From IMG/VR virus record IMGVR_UViG_3300037493_007452, positions 1-36,976 of that record: a DNA stretch of 36,976 bases. One strand, given 5' to 3'. The first letter of the stretch is position 1, and each line of letters begins with the position of its first letter. Position numbers and translations under genes: made by a program. The notes below the pieces were generated by a model. That model did no database searches. It saw only the letters and a list, made by a program, of their open reading frames with translations, and was not told the DNA's origin. Source of the stretch: a virus. Positions 6,941 to 13,643 of this stretch are shown piece after piece.

Positions 6941-8152
6941 ATGAAAACTAATACGAGGGTTATAGAGTTCGACCGGTATGGTCGAGATGTGAAATTGGTG
7001 GAAGGGGGGACGCGTAAATTGGCGCCGAATTGCAGTAAGGTAGAACGAGAATTGACGGAGGAACTGGTATCCTGGATGCAGAGGCGGGCGGTGAGTTATA
7101 ACGCGGTTGGCAGGCTGTTGGGAATCGGGCGGAGCACGGCGCACGCCATGCTGCATTATGGGTACTGGCCTACGCGGGTACCGCGGGAGCAATTGACTAA
7201 AAAAATCAAGTCCGCGATTGCGGAGTTGAAAAAATCCATTTTAATAACCACCAGGGATGAGGTGGTAAGGGAGGTAGATATCATGGAAAACGTGGGTATA
7301 GGGGCGCAGAGGCGTTTTGGGTTGAGGTGGGATCCATTTTTAAATGAGATCCACGGAGTGAGCGATATTTATCCGATGAAAGAGGCGGAGGACGCGCTGG
7401 AGTATATGAAGCGGATCGCGTTATTCCAGGGCTTTGGCGCGCTGGTTGGCGAGGTCGGTACGGGGAAGACGCTGCTGTTGCGGAAGCTGGAAGAACAACT
7501 GGCGAGTGATCATGTGCGATTTGTCCAGGTGAGAAATACGGATAAGGTGAATTTGAAGCCACGGCATATCCTGGAGACGATAGTTTTCGATCTGACGGGT
7601 ACGCCGCACGGGGGGGGGAAAAGCATGGAACAGATGTCGCGGATCGTGCGGGGGCTGCTGGCGGATGCGGAGAAGGAGGATCAGCGGGTGTGCCTGGTGA
7701 TCGATGATGCGCAGCAGATTCCGCGCGTGACGCTGCGGAGTCTGAAGCAGCTTTACGATTTGGACAAGGGATTTCGGCGGAGCCTGGGCATTCTCCTCCT
7801 GGGTCAGTTGGAGCTGTTAGAGGCGATGCGGGATCCGCGCTTGAGGGAGACGACAAACCGTTGCGGATATATGCTGATGCAGGGACTGGCGCAGCCAAAG
7901 ACGTTCGAGGGATATCTGAAATTTAAACTGGAGCGGGCTGGCGGGGATTTTGAAAAGATCGTGGATCCGGGATGCATGAAAGAGATCAGGATGCATGCGA
8001 CCGTCTCCTGGGACTGGTGCGGGGAACGCTATCAGATGGCGCCGGAACTGAGGGTACAGAACCTCATGGCCCGGCTGCTGAATACGGCGGACCGGTTGGG
8101 GGAAGCTCGGATTACGCGGGAGATCGTGGATGTGGCGCTGGGGCAGAAGTAA
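6941..8152 (+). CDS. MuB-like AAA+ ATPase, transposition target selector
   Basis: In Mu, MuB binds DNA with ATP, delivers target DNA to the transposase and gives target immunity. This 403-aa protein has the MuB layout. An N-terminal helix-turn-helix lies at about aa 48-74 (VSYNAVGRLLGIGRSTAHAM). An AAA domain follows with Walker A G170-EVGTGKT-177 and Walker B CLVIDDAQQ (Asp255, Asp256), then an ExeA/AAA_22-like sensor region (LGILLLGQLELLEAMRD). A small C-terminal helical domain ends the protein. It is longer than Mu's MuB (312 aa). GGGGTTGGGG precedes ATG 6941, 16 bases after the transposase stop. Confidence 0.88.
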   Translation: MKTNTRVIEFDRYGRDVKLVEGGTRKLAPNCSKVERELTEELVSWMQRRAVSYNAVGRLLGIGRSTAHAMLHYGYWPTRVPREQLTKKIKSAIAELKKSILITTRDEVVREVDIMENVGIGAQRRFGLRWDPFLNEIHGVSDIYPMKEAEDALEYMKRIALFQGFGALVGEVGTGKTLLLRKLEEQLASDHVRFVQVRNTDKVNLKPRHILETIVFDLTGTPHGGGKSMEQMSRIVRGLLADAEKEDQRVCLVIDDAQQIPRVTLRSLKQLYDLDKGFRRSLGILLLGQLELLEAMRDPRLRETTNRCGYMLMQGLAQPKTFEGYLKFKLERAGGDFEKIVDPGCMKEIRMHATVSWDWCGERYQMAPELRVQNLMARLLNTADRLGEARITREIVDVALGQK

Positions 8153-8203
8153 AGAATGGGAAGGATGGGAGTTATGGGAATTAGAGGAAGAATATGGAGA
8201 AAG

Positions 8204-8314
8204 ATGCTGTTCTGGGTGTTGTGGCATGTGCCGCTGGGGAGGCTGGCGCCGTGGGTGATGGGGCTGGCGCTGGGGAGGATGCCCAGGAGGGTAAGGGACC
8301 AAAAGGACGTATAG
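8204..8314 (+). CDS. Small hydrophobic peptide, 36 aa
   Basis: The ORF encodes MLFWVLWHVPLGRLAPWVMG and ends in a family A-derived tail (RVRDQKDV). GGAGA precedes ATG 8204. An in-frame extension to ATG 8156 is only translated family B repeat. The hydrophobic N-terminal half could insert in a membrane. The function is unknown. Confidence 0.35.
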   Translation: MLFWVLWHVPLGRLAPWVMGLALGRMPRRVRDQKDV

Positions 8315-8332
8315 GACAAAAGGGGTAAGATT

Positions 8333-8401
8333 ATGTGGTATGTAGTAATTTACCTGGTGTTTTTGTTTTGCGGACTGAGGCTGTTTCGGTGCAGGGGATG
8401 A
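8333..8401 (+). CDS. Very small membrane peptide, 22 aa
   Basis: The ORF encodes MWYVVIYLVFLFCGLRLFRC plus two residues: one hydrophobic helix with a basic C-terminus. AGGGGTAAG lies 5-10 bases before ATG 8333, and the stop is 4 bases before the next start. The good ribosome-binding site and membrane-like composition support it despite its size. Confidence 0.4.
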   Translation: MWYVVIYLVFLFCGLRLFRCRG

Positions 8402-8405
8402 TAAA

Positions 8406-8666
8406 ATGAGAGATATGTTTGGCATGGAGATAGAAGAGGCGCCGGTGAAGGGCGGTTATGCGGCGCATCCTGGGAGCGGGCCGCAGGATCGAACCTGCGG
8501 GGATTGCAAGTATTTTGAGGAGGTGTTTTACCATAATAAAAAGTATTTCAAGTGCGCACTGGTGAAATGGACGCATGGGCCGGGGACGGATATCAGAAAG
8601 AATTGGCAGGCGTGCAGGAAGTTTTATGGGAAAGCGTCGGACGTGGCAGACGGGTCGGACGGGTAG
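8406..8666 (+). CDS. Cys-rich phage protein, 86 aa (probable zinc binding)
   Basis: The core is CGDCKYFEEVFYHNKKYFKC followed by a WTHGPGTDIRKNW segment and a fourth Cys (QACRKF). This 'tCGxCkhf...yfKC...WT.GpgTDir...ACk.f' pattern is familiar from small phage proteins of unknown role and suggests one zinc site. The C-terminal ASDVADGSDG is encoded by a GTCGGACGN-type repeat that continues into the intergenic region. Confidence 0.6.
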   Translation: MRDMFGMEIEEAPVKGGYAAHPGSGPQDRTCGDCKYFEEVFYHNKKYFKCALVKWTHGPGTDIRKNWQACRKFYGKASDVADGSDG

Positions 8667-8676
8667 GACGGGGAAG

Positions 8677-8922
8677 ATGGGACGAATACATTACGCGAAG
8701 TTTGAGAGTAGTCCGAGGTTGCAGCGGGTGGCGCGGCTGCTGTGCCAGGGGGGATGGTGGAGCACGTGGGATATAACGATCCGGGCGCGGGTGGCTGCCG
8801 CATCTGAGGCGATCTGCGAACTACGCCGGAATGGTTTTGAAATCGCGATCCGGCAGGCTGGGCGGGGAAGGTTTGAGTATTGTTTGCGGGGGCGCAATTT
8901 TAAACAAGGGAATTTATTTTAA
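8677..8922 (+). CDS. Small winged-helix protein, 81 aa
   Basis: The sequence SPRLQRVARLLCQGGWWSTW, ITIRARVAAASEAICELRRN and then GFEIAIRQ...RFEYCLRG fits a winged helix: recognition helix followed by a beta hairpin wing. This type is common in Mu-like early regions. It may regulate the early or middle operon. I chose ATG 8677 because longer in-frame starts read into the preceding gene and the GGACGGG repeat. Confidence 0.6.
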   Translation: MGRIHYAKFESSPRLQRVARLLCQGGWWSTWDITIRARVAAASEAICELRRNGFEIAIRQAGRGRFEYCLRGRNFKQGNLF

Positions 8923-8937
8923 TAGCCCGGCTTCGGG

Positions 8938-8985
8938 GCGCCTTTGGCGCCGCTACGCCGCGGCGATTTTTCAGTACAAAAATCG
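8938..8985 (+). terminator. Nested hairpins with terminator-like T run
   Basis: Three overlapping inverted repeats are present. GCGCC-TTT-GGCGC is at 8938-8950. CGCCGC-TACGCC-GCGGCG, followed by ATTTTT, is at 8948-8971. CGATTTTT-CAGTAC-AAAAATCG is at 8964-8985. The second is a plausible intrinsic terminator; the third could form an alternative structure that also places GGAGG (8985-8990) of the next gene just outside its stem. Confidence 0.5.
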
Positions 8986-8997
8986 GAGGATAGGATT

Positions 8998-9594
8998 ATG
9001 GAGTTCAAAATCAATGGGAGTGCGGTGGATGGGAAGTATTTTTCGAAGGAGCAAAAGGCGGATCACAGATTTGTAGAAAGGGCGGGGAAAGCGTATGCGG
9101 CGTATGCGGAGGCGCGCGCGCGCTGGCTGGAGTTCGTGAAGGATAAAGCTGTGCCGGTGTTCGTGGGGAAGCTGGGTAGTAAGGCGGACGCAGGGGATGA
9201 GACGGCTTCCCAGGGCAAGGGCAGGACGATCTACAACATCCCGAAGGACCGGCGCGTGGTGATAAAGCAAAATGCGTACATTAAAATGAACGAACTGGCA
9301 GTCCAGGCAAAGGCGATCATCGATGGACTGCTGGAGGAGTGCAAAGATAAACTTCCGGTAGAGGTGGAAGATCTTTTCGGGCTTCTGAAATCGATGTTCC
9401 AGGAGAAGAAGAAGATGATCTATACTCCGGGGATCGCGGCTTTTGTCGGGATGAAAAACATCCGCAACAAGCGATTGCAGGAGGCGCAGGAACTGTTGAA
9501 GCGGAGCATGGATGCGGATATCGGGAAGGTGTATATGTATGCGCAGAAGCGGAATGCGGATGGGAGCTGGGAGATGGGGGGGGAAGAGAAATAA
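8998..9594 (+). CDS. DUF3164 family protein
   Basis: The 198-aa protein matches DUF3164, a family typical of Mu-like early regions. It is helical, with a central GRTIYNIPKDRRVVIKQN segment ('ytFdgryKVqRa' position), then ELAVQAKAIIDGLLEECKDK, the LFGLLKSMFQEKKKMIYTPG block and the C-terminal MDADIGKVYMYAQKRNADG ('vvgSKsYirvyer' position). The biochemical role is not established. GGAGGATAGGATT precedes ATG 8998; the apparent upstream extension crosses the hairpin cluster. Confidence 0.75.
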   Translation: MEFKINGSAVDGKYFSKEQKADHRFVERAGKAYAAYAEARARWLEFVKDKAVPVFVGKLGSKADAGDETASQGKGRTIYNIPKDRRVVIKQNAYIKMNELAVQAKAIIDGLLEECKDKLPVEVEDLFGLLKSMFQEKKKMIYTPGIAAFVGMKNIRNKRLQEAQELLKRSMDADIGKVYMYAQKRNADGSWEMGGEEK

Positions 9595-9650
9595 ATGGGA
9601 GATAGGGGAAGAATGGGAATGATGGGCATAGGGATACTACATCGCTAAAG

Positions 9651-10046
9651 ATGGATGCTAAACAGACATACAGGAGCGCGAGGCAGGAGGCGATCAGGAA
9701 GGCGCTGATCGCCAAGCTGCATGTGCTGGCGTCCCAGGCGGGGCTGGATGATGCGGGGATGTATGAGGCGTTGAACGCGGCGGCGAAGGCGAAGCAGATC
9801 CTCATGTATCCCTATAACTGGAAGGGGCGCGGGGAGAAGAGCCGCGTGGGGATCAGTACGCTGAAGATTTGGCAACTGAGGCAGGCGCTGAGGATTTTTG
9901 AAAGGGACCAAAGGGACCAAAGAGACCAAAAGGACGAAAAGGACATAAAAACATCAGACGCTCACTCTGCGCAGGATGGGGCGAAGGTGGTGGAGTTTGA
10001 GGAGTGGAAATCGAATAAGGGGGGAAAAAATGCAGATGCCAGTTGA
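9651..10046 (+). CDS. GemA/gp16-like regulatory protein (DUF1018-like)
   Basis: The first 85 residues (QEAIRKALIAKLHVLASQAG, DDAGMYEALNAAAKAKQILM, STLKIWQLRQALRIF) have the pattern of DUF1018/GemA proteins, which sit after DUF3164 in Mu-like genomes and in Mu alter host gene expression. The next 20 residues (DQRDQRDQKDEKDIK) are a translated family A repeat, and a short tail follows. The start has no strong ribosome-binding site. The 3' end overlaps the next gene by 17 bases. Confidence 0.5.
   Translation: MDAKQTYRSARQEAIRKALIAKLHVLASQAGLDDAGMYEALNAAAKAKQILMYPYNWKGRGEKSRVGISTLKIWQLRQALRIFERDQRDQRDQKDEKDIKTSDAHSAQDGAKVVEFEEWKSNKGGKNADAS
9900..9948 (+). repeat. Family A 9-base repeat array, coding
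   Basis: Five units (GGGACCAAA-like) are read as RDQ RDQ RDQ KDE KDI in the GemA-like protein. Confidence 0.75.
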
Positions 10047-10239
10047 ATTATTGACAGTGGATGATGTTGCAAAGGGCTTGAAAGTCCATCCCCAGACTGT
10101 GCGGAAATTAATCGATAAAGGGGATCTGGAGGCTGTGCTGGTAAGTCCGTCGGGATCCCTGAGGAGGAGATACAGGGTGCATCCTGACGAGTATAATAGA
10201 TATGTCCGGGAGGTTGGGGTTTGGGATCCGAATCAGTGA
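10030..10239 (+). CDS. Excisionase/MerR-like helix-turn-helix protein, 69 aa
   Basis: The protein is a single HTH_17-type domain: LLTVDDVAKGLKVHPQTVRK, LIDKGDLEAVLVSPSGSLRR and RYRVHPDEYNRYV. This is the standard pattern of excisionase-like DNA readers. AAGGGGGGAAAAA precedes ATG 10030. A transposable phage needs no classical excisionase, so a regulatory role (for example middle or late transcription) is more likely. Confidence 0.75.
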   Translation: MQMPVELLTVDDVAKGLKVHPQTVRKLIDKGDLEAVLVSPSGSLRRRYRVHPDEYNRYVREVGVWDPNQ

Positions 10240-10251
10240 AAGGAGAATGCT

Positions 10252-10623
10252 ATGACATTTGAAGAAATTATCGGGAAGATGAGAAAGTCGGAGGAAGAGA
10301 TAAATCTCATCGTAATATCGCAAGGGACCCAGGTAGCAATGATTTTGCAGCAGATTTGCGGAGTATGGAATAAGATCAAGATCAAACGGATCAAATCCGG
10401 GGAATGCAGAGTCAAGGACGATAAAATGCGCTGGGAGTGGATTTGGAAACAGATAGAATTTGACAAGAAGGCAGTGGCGCGGATGAGCGGATATCGAGGG
10501 GATAAGATACAGGATTATATTGATATCCTGATCAATATGAGATTGATATATCCGGATGGGACGATCGCGGAGATGGTGAAGCAGGCTCTGTTGGAGCAGG
10601 TGAAGAATAGTTTGGGATTGTGA
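10252..10623 (+). CDS. Hypothetical helical early/middle protein, 123 aa
   Basis: No family is named with confidence. The C-terminal half (KKAVARMSGYRGDKIQDYID, ILINMRLIYPDGTIAEMVKQ) looks like a small winged-helix DNA-binding domain. It is the best positional candidate for a Mor/C-type activator, but it lacks a sequence match I can defend. GAAAGGAGAATGCT precedes the ATG, one of the best ribosome-binding sites in the window. Confidence 0.55.
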   Translation: MTFEEIIGKMRKSEEEINLIVISQGTQVAMILQQICGVWNKIKIKRIKSGECRVKDDKMRWEWIWKQIEFDKKAVARMSGYRGDKIQDYIDILINMRLIYPDGTIAEMVKQALLEQVKNSLGL

Positions 10624-10634
10624 GGTGATGACTG

Positions 10635-10730
10635 ATGGCGAAGAAAAAGATGGCGAAGAAGACCCCGAAAAGGACATCTTCTAAAAGGGCCGCAGCGAAA
10701 AAAGGCGCCGGAAGATCGAGCGGGTCCTGA
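10635..10730 (+). CDS. Lys/Arg-rich histone-like peptide, 31 aa
   Basis: The ORF encodes MAKKKMAKKTPKRTSSKRAA and then AKKGAGRSSGS. It resembles the Lys-Ala-rich tails of bacterial histone H1-like proteins and is very basic. GAGGTGATGACTG precedes ATG 10635. It may bind nucleic acid, but it could also be a relic of a longer protein. Confidence 0.45.
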   Translation: MAKKKMAKKTPKRTSSKRAAAKKGAGRSSGS

Positions 10731-10749
10731 TTAAAAAAAGGAGAGTATC

Positions 10750-11469
10750 ATGCGGAGAATATTCGAGAATTCAGAGGAATTATGTAGATATCTCGCTGAG
10801 CGAGATGACCGCGTGATACTCTCCTTTTCCCTCGGAAAGGATAGTATAGTAGCGTGGTTGCAACTGAGGAAATATTTTAAAAGGATATATCCGGTATATT
10901 TATATACTATACCGGATTTAGAATTTATAAATGAGGGGATCAAATATTTCGAGAAATATTTTAGGGCTGATATTATTCAGATTCCGCACCCATCGTTGTA
11001 CAGGATGCTTAATAATCTATTATTTCAGACGCCTGAGCGGTGTCATATCATCGAGGGATCGAAACTTAAGGGATATAATTATGATCAGGCATTTGATGAA
11101 GTTAAACGGCATTTAGAAATACCGGCAGATGTATTTGTAGCATTGGGGACGCGGCGTTGTGATTCGCTCGTACGCATGATATCGATAAAAAAATGGGGTG
11201 CGCTGAATCCGAAGCGAAAAACATTCATGCCGATTTTTGATTGGAACTCGGAAGATATATTTAAGAGCATCGAGTCGGCGGGGATTGAATTACCGATTGA
11301 TTATAAATTATTCGGAAGGTCTTTTGATGGGATAGATTACAGATATTTAAAGCCGATCATGCGTGAGTTGCCCAGGGATTATGAGCGGATTCTGAAATGG
11401 TTTCCGCTGGTTGAATTAGAGATCAAGCGGCAGGAATGGAGGATCGAGCATTATGGGAAGCATATTTGA
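10750..11469 (+). CDS. Phosphoadenosine phosphosulfate (PAPS) reductase family protein
   Basis: The 239-aa protein has the PP-loop ATP-pyrophosphatase motif near the N-terminus (VILSFSLGKDS, aa 22-32), with one Gly of the usual SGGKDS replaced by Leu. It is followed by a CysH-like fold (GTRRCDSLVRM, PIFDWNSEDIFKSIESAGI). Phage members of this family are widespread. Some act in nucleotide or tRNA modification, or in DNA phosphorothioation like DndC, rather than sulfate assimilation; the substrate cannot be told here. Lower GC and fewer G runs than its neighbours suggest separate acquisition. AAAAGGAGAGTATC precedes the ATG. It overlaps the next gene by 17 bases. Confidence 0.8.
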   Translation: MRRIFENSEELCRYLAERDDRVILSFSLGKDSIVAWLQLRKYFKRIYPVYLYTIPDLEFINEGIKYFEKYFRADIIQIPHPSLYRMLNNLLFQTPERCHIIEGSKLKGYNYDQAFDEVKRHLEIPADVFVALGTRRCDSLVRMISIKKWGALNPKRKTFMPIFDWNSEDIFKSIESAGIELPIDYKLFGRSFDGIDYRYLKPIMRELPRDYERILKWFPLVELEIKRQEWRIEHYGKHI

Positions 11470-11779
11470 TAAAGCGGAGAAGACACCGCAAAAACGAGCG
11501 GATGAATTAACAGAGGTGGAGAAGAAATTTAAGGAGAGGAAAAATCACGAGAAGAAAATATTTAGCGATATTACGGACTCGGAGTACTGGTTTTGCGTTT
11601 GCTTTCAGAACCGGGAACAGAAGGAGGAGTTTTTGAAAAAAATCGGATGGTGGAAGATAGGGGATAAATACCTGGATGGTATGGCGGCAGCCAGGGCGTC
11701 GGGGATTACATTGGGGAATGAACCAAAGCGATACAAATTACGTGTGGTAAAAAAGTGGGGGAAACTATGCAAGAAATAA
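11453..11779 (+). CDS. Partner protein of the PAPS-reductase-like gene, 108 aa
   Basis: The protein is charged, with a helical N-terminus (EKTPQKRADELTEVEKKFKE) and an alpha/beta C-terminal half (DSEYWFCVCFQNREQKEEFL, KKIGWW, GDKYLDGMAAARASGITLG). The second half has the look of a ferredoxin-like or ParB-like fold, but no family is assigned. The start overlaps the preceding gene and its TAA is 3 bases before the start of the mini NrdD-like ORF, so the three genes look co-translated. Confidence 0.65.
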   Translation: MGSIFDKAEKTPQKRADELTEVEKKFKERKNHEKKIFSDITDSEYWFCVCFQNREQKEEFLKKIGWWKIGDKYLDGMAAARASGITLGNEPKRYKLRVVKKWGKLCKK

Positions 11780-11782
11780 ATA

Positions 11783-11932
11783 TTGGAGGATGGGGAGCGC
11801 ACCAGGTGCGAGGTGTGGACGCGGGTGATGGGGTATTTTAGGCCGGTTTCAGAGTTTAATTTCGGTAAAAAAAGCGAGCATAATGAGAGAGTTCCATATA
11901 ATATCAATAAAATCAATGGTTTGGAAGCATAA
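11783..11932 (+). CDS. Mini anaerobic-ribonucleotide-reductase-like (NrdD C-terminal-like) protein, 49 aa
   Basis: The reading frame ERTRCEVWTRVMGYFRPVSE followed by FNFGKKSEHNERV matches the 'RvcGYlRPVsqwN.GKq.Ef.dR' tail of anaerobic NrdD, a small stand-alone family seen in phages and plasmids. It has only one Cys, so it lacks the four-Cys zinc site and the glycyl-radical loop and cannot be a reductase alone. The best start is TTG 11783, since no ATG lies before the conserved block. It lies in the same frame as the preceding gene, directly after that gene's TAA, so stop-codon read-through would fuse the two. Confidence 0.6.
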   Translation: MEDGERTRCEVWTRVMGYFRPVSEFNFGKKSEHNERVPYNINKINGLEA

Positions 11933-11957
11933 AAAAAGCGACATTGATGTCGTTTTT
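11933..11957 (+). terminator. Bidirectional intrinsic terminator
   Basis: A-rich run, CGACA-TTGA-TGTCG stem-loop (11939-11952) and five T residues (11953-11957). The A and T runs extend the stem, so it could work in both directions. It closes the PAPS-reductase operon right after its last stop codon. Confidence 0.75.
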
Positions 11958-11960
11958 CCC

Positions 11961-11990
11961 TTGACCTGGGATCGGATTATATGAGATAAA
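11961..11990 (+). promoter_or_regulatory. Candidate promoter for the 12055 operon
   Basis: TTGACC (11961-11966) is followed 18 bases later by GATAAA (11985-11990), right behind a terminator and 65 bases before a gene with a strong ribosome-binding site. The -10 box is weak, so this is tentative. Confidence 0.4.
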
Positions 11991-12054
11991 TAGATCATAA
12001 AATCAATCATATAGATTGATAAGAGACATGAGACAAGATAAAGGAGACAAGACT

Positions 12055-12669
12055 ATGACACATGGACTTACCAAAGAGGATATCCAGGAAATCCTGGAAT
12101 CTGCAGGTCTGACCCCCGAAACATTTCTGGAAAATATAACAAAAATCGAGGAAGAATTGGAATCCGCGCTGATAGATTTTTATATTGAGCGCGGAAAGGG
12201 TGGTAGCGGATACATCGCCCTGCGGCGCAATCCACGTACAGGAGAAATTTGGAATACCGGATGGCTCCCTTCCTGGGAATGCTCCGAGGAGGAGTATTAC
12301 GGAAAGTACGGATTTTGCAGTACCACAACCCTACAATCATATTCCGGATGTTGGGGATCCGCTGGACCGGAGGATGGATTTTGCTGGATTGCTGATGAGG
12401 AGGGGGATTATATTGGATGCGCAGAATCAGCGAGTTGGAAAAATATCGAGGAACTCGATGAAGAGGAAATTGAGGAATTGGAAACGGATGGATGGTACCG
12501 TTTTTCGGTGGATGCGTCTGATCCTGTGGATGGGTGGGATTGCGCGGTGGATCTCAAAGAAATGCAGAAAGAGATTGATGATCTCGTGGATTATGAATTG
12601 ATCCGCGAAATGCGGGAATCAAGAGGGGCGATCCCGCCCCTCCTTGAGCCGCTGGATTCCGGCGGCTGA
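12055..12669 (+). CDS. Hypothetical acidic protein, 204 aa
   Basis: No family is recognised. The protein is strongly acidic (EELDEEEIEELETDGW, about aa 130-145) and aromatic, with scattered cysteines, and looks cytoplasmic. It could be a protein- or DNA-mimic type accessory factor, but nothing proves this. AAGGAG lies 8 bases before ATG 12055, which is better than the in-frame start at 12016. Its last 15 codons (SRGAIPPLLEPLDSGG) lie in a hairpin element repeated at 13179. Confidence 0.65.
   Translation: MTHGLTKEDIQEILESAGLTPETFLENITKIEEELESALIDFYIERGKGGSGYIALRRNPRTGEIWNTGWLPSWECSEEEYYGKYGFCSTTTLQSYSGCWGSAGPEDGFCWIADEEGDYIGCAESASWKNIEELDEEEIEELETDGWYRFSVDASDPVDGWDCAVDLKEMQKEIDDLVDYELIREMRESRGAIPPLLEPLDSGG
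12623..12668 (+). repeat. GGGGCG hairpin element, copy 1
   Basis: A perfect stem GAGGGGCG-ATCC-CGCCCCTC (12623-12642) is followed by a CTGGATTCCGGCGG motif. The hairpin recurs at 13179, and the second motif recurs at 12722-12744 and 13205-13219. This copy forms the 3' end of the acidic-protein gene. Confidence 0.65.
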
Positions 12670-12771
12670 AGGTAAGGCGGGAAAAGGAGATCGAGATGAC
12701 CAAGTCAGCAAAAAAACGGAATTAGCCGCCTGGCTTCCGGGCGGGAATGATGAAAGGGAAAAGGAGAAGAA

Positions 12772-13173
12772 ATGAAACTCGAAGAACAATCTAAAAAATA
12801 CAGAAAAGTTTGTTGGAATATGGATGGGTTAGAGCCCTATACCATCCAGCGCAAAATGGAAATTGCGCTGGAATGGCTCAAAACCCAAAAAGAAATTTAC
12901 ATCCACAGATCCATGGGGAGCTGCCAATGTGGCGACGCAAGTGGCGTTATCCACATCAAAGGGGATGGGCATCTATGGTATAAAATAAATCATGGTTTCG
13001 GCACGAAATACCCAAATGAAGGATTGTGTTCGGAATGCACAATCCCTTATTGTATAAGTCATACCCTCAAGGCGCTTTCAATGGTATTTGAGGGAGAAAG
13101 GGGGGTCGACGAGAAACTTGGAGCGTATTTGTGCGTTTTTGTGTTGGATGGCGTTGCGCTAAGAAATTACTGA
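12772..13173 (+). CDS. Hypothetical Cys-rich protein, 133 aa
   Basis: No family is recognised. Possible metal ligands are CQCG (about aa 44-47) and CSECTIPYCISH (about aa 82-93). A hydrophobic, helical C-terminus follows. AAAGGAGAAGAA precedes ATG 12772. Base composition is like the neighbouring acidic-protein gene and unlike the G-rich phage core, which supports a cargo origin for both. Confidence 0.6.
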   Translation: MKLEEQSKKYRKVCWNMDGLEPYTIQRKMEIALEWLKTQKEIYIHRSMGSCQCGDASGVIHIKGDGHLWYKINHGFGTKYPNEGLCSECTIPYCISHTLKALSMVFEGERGVDEKLGAYLCVFVLDGVALRNY

Positions 13174-13178
13174 ATAGC

Positions 13179-13219
13179 GGGGCGATCCCGCCCCTCTCTG
13201 AATCCCTGGCTTCCGGTGG
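13179..13219 (+). repeat. GGGGCG hairpin element, copy 2
   Basis: GGGGCG-ATCC-CGCCCC (13179-13194) is followed by CCCTGGCTTCCGGTGG. It lies just after the stop codon of the Cys-rich gene and runs into a family B array. Confidence 0.65.
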
Positions 13220-13251
13220 GAAGTATGGGAAGAATAGGAGGTATGGGAATT

Positions 13252-13638
13252 ATGAGAGCATTTAGCGTGAGGCAGCCGTGGGCGTGGTTGATCGTCCGAG
13301 GGATTAAGGATATCGAGAACCGGACGTGGCGGACGAATTATCGGGGGGAGGTACTGATACACGCGGGGAAGCGGATGGATCGGGAGGGTCTGGCGTGGGC
13401 GCGGGCGATGGCGTATTTTCCTGGGATCGAGTTTCCGCGGGTGTTTCCCCTGGGCGGGATCGTGGGGGCGGCTGAGATCGTGGATTGCGTGAGCGCGTCT
13501 AAGTCTTCCTGGTTCGAGGGTCCGTGGGGTTTTGTGATGCGCGGGGCGCGGGAGGTGGAGTTTCGGGAGTGTCCGGGGAGGCTGGGGATTTGGGAAATGG
13601 GAGATATGGGAAGTATGAGAATTATGAAAGGCAGGTGA
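13252..13638 (+). CDS. ASCH domain protein
   Basis: The 128-aa protein begins with the ASCH signature MRAFSVRQPWAWLIVRGIKD followed by IENRTWRTNYRGEVLIHAGK, and has the later GGIVGAAEIVDC strand. ASCH proteins have a PUA-like beta barrel thought to bind RNA or modified nucleobases; phage copies are common. The C-terminal WEMGDMGSMRIMKGR is a translated family B repeat replacing a normal tail. AGGAGG (13236-13241) lies 10 bases before ATG 13252. Confidence 0.8.
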   Translation: MRAFSVRQPWAWLIVRGIKDIENRTWRTNYRGEVLIHAGKRMDREGLAWARAMAYFPGIEFPRVFPLGGIVGAAEIVDCVSASKSSWFEGPWGFVMRGAREVEFRECPGRLGIWEMGDMGSMRIMKGR

Positions 13639-13643
13639 TTTAG

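Noticed and set aside
12691-12725. Nine-codon ORF with AAGGAG (MTKSAKKRN)
   Set aside because: It is too short to support as a gene; it may be a leader or chance.
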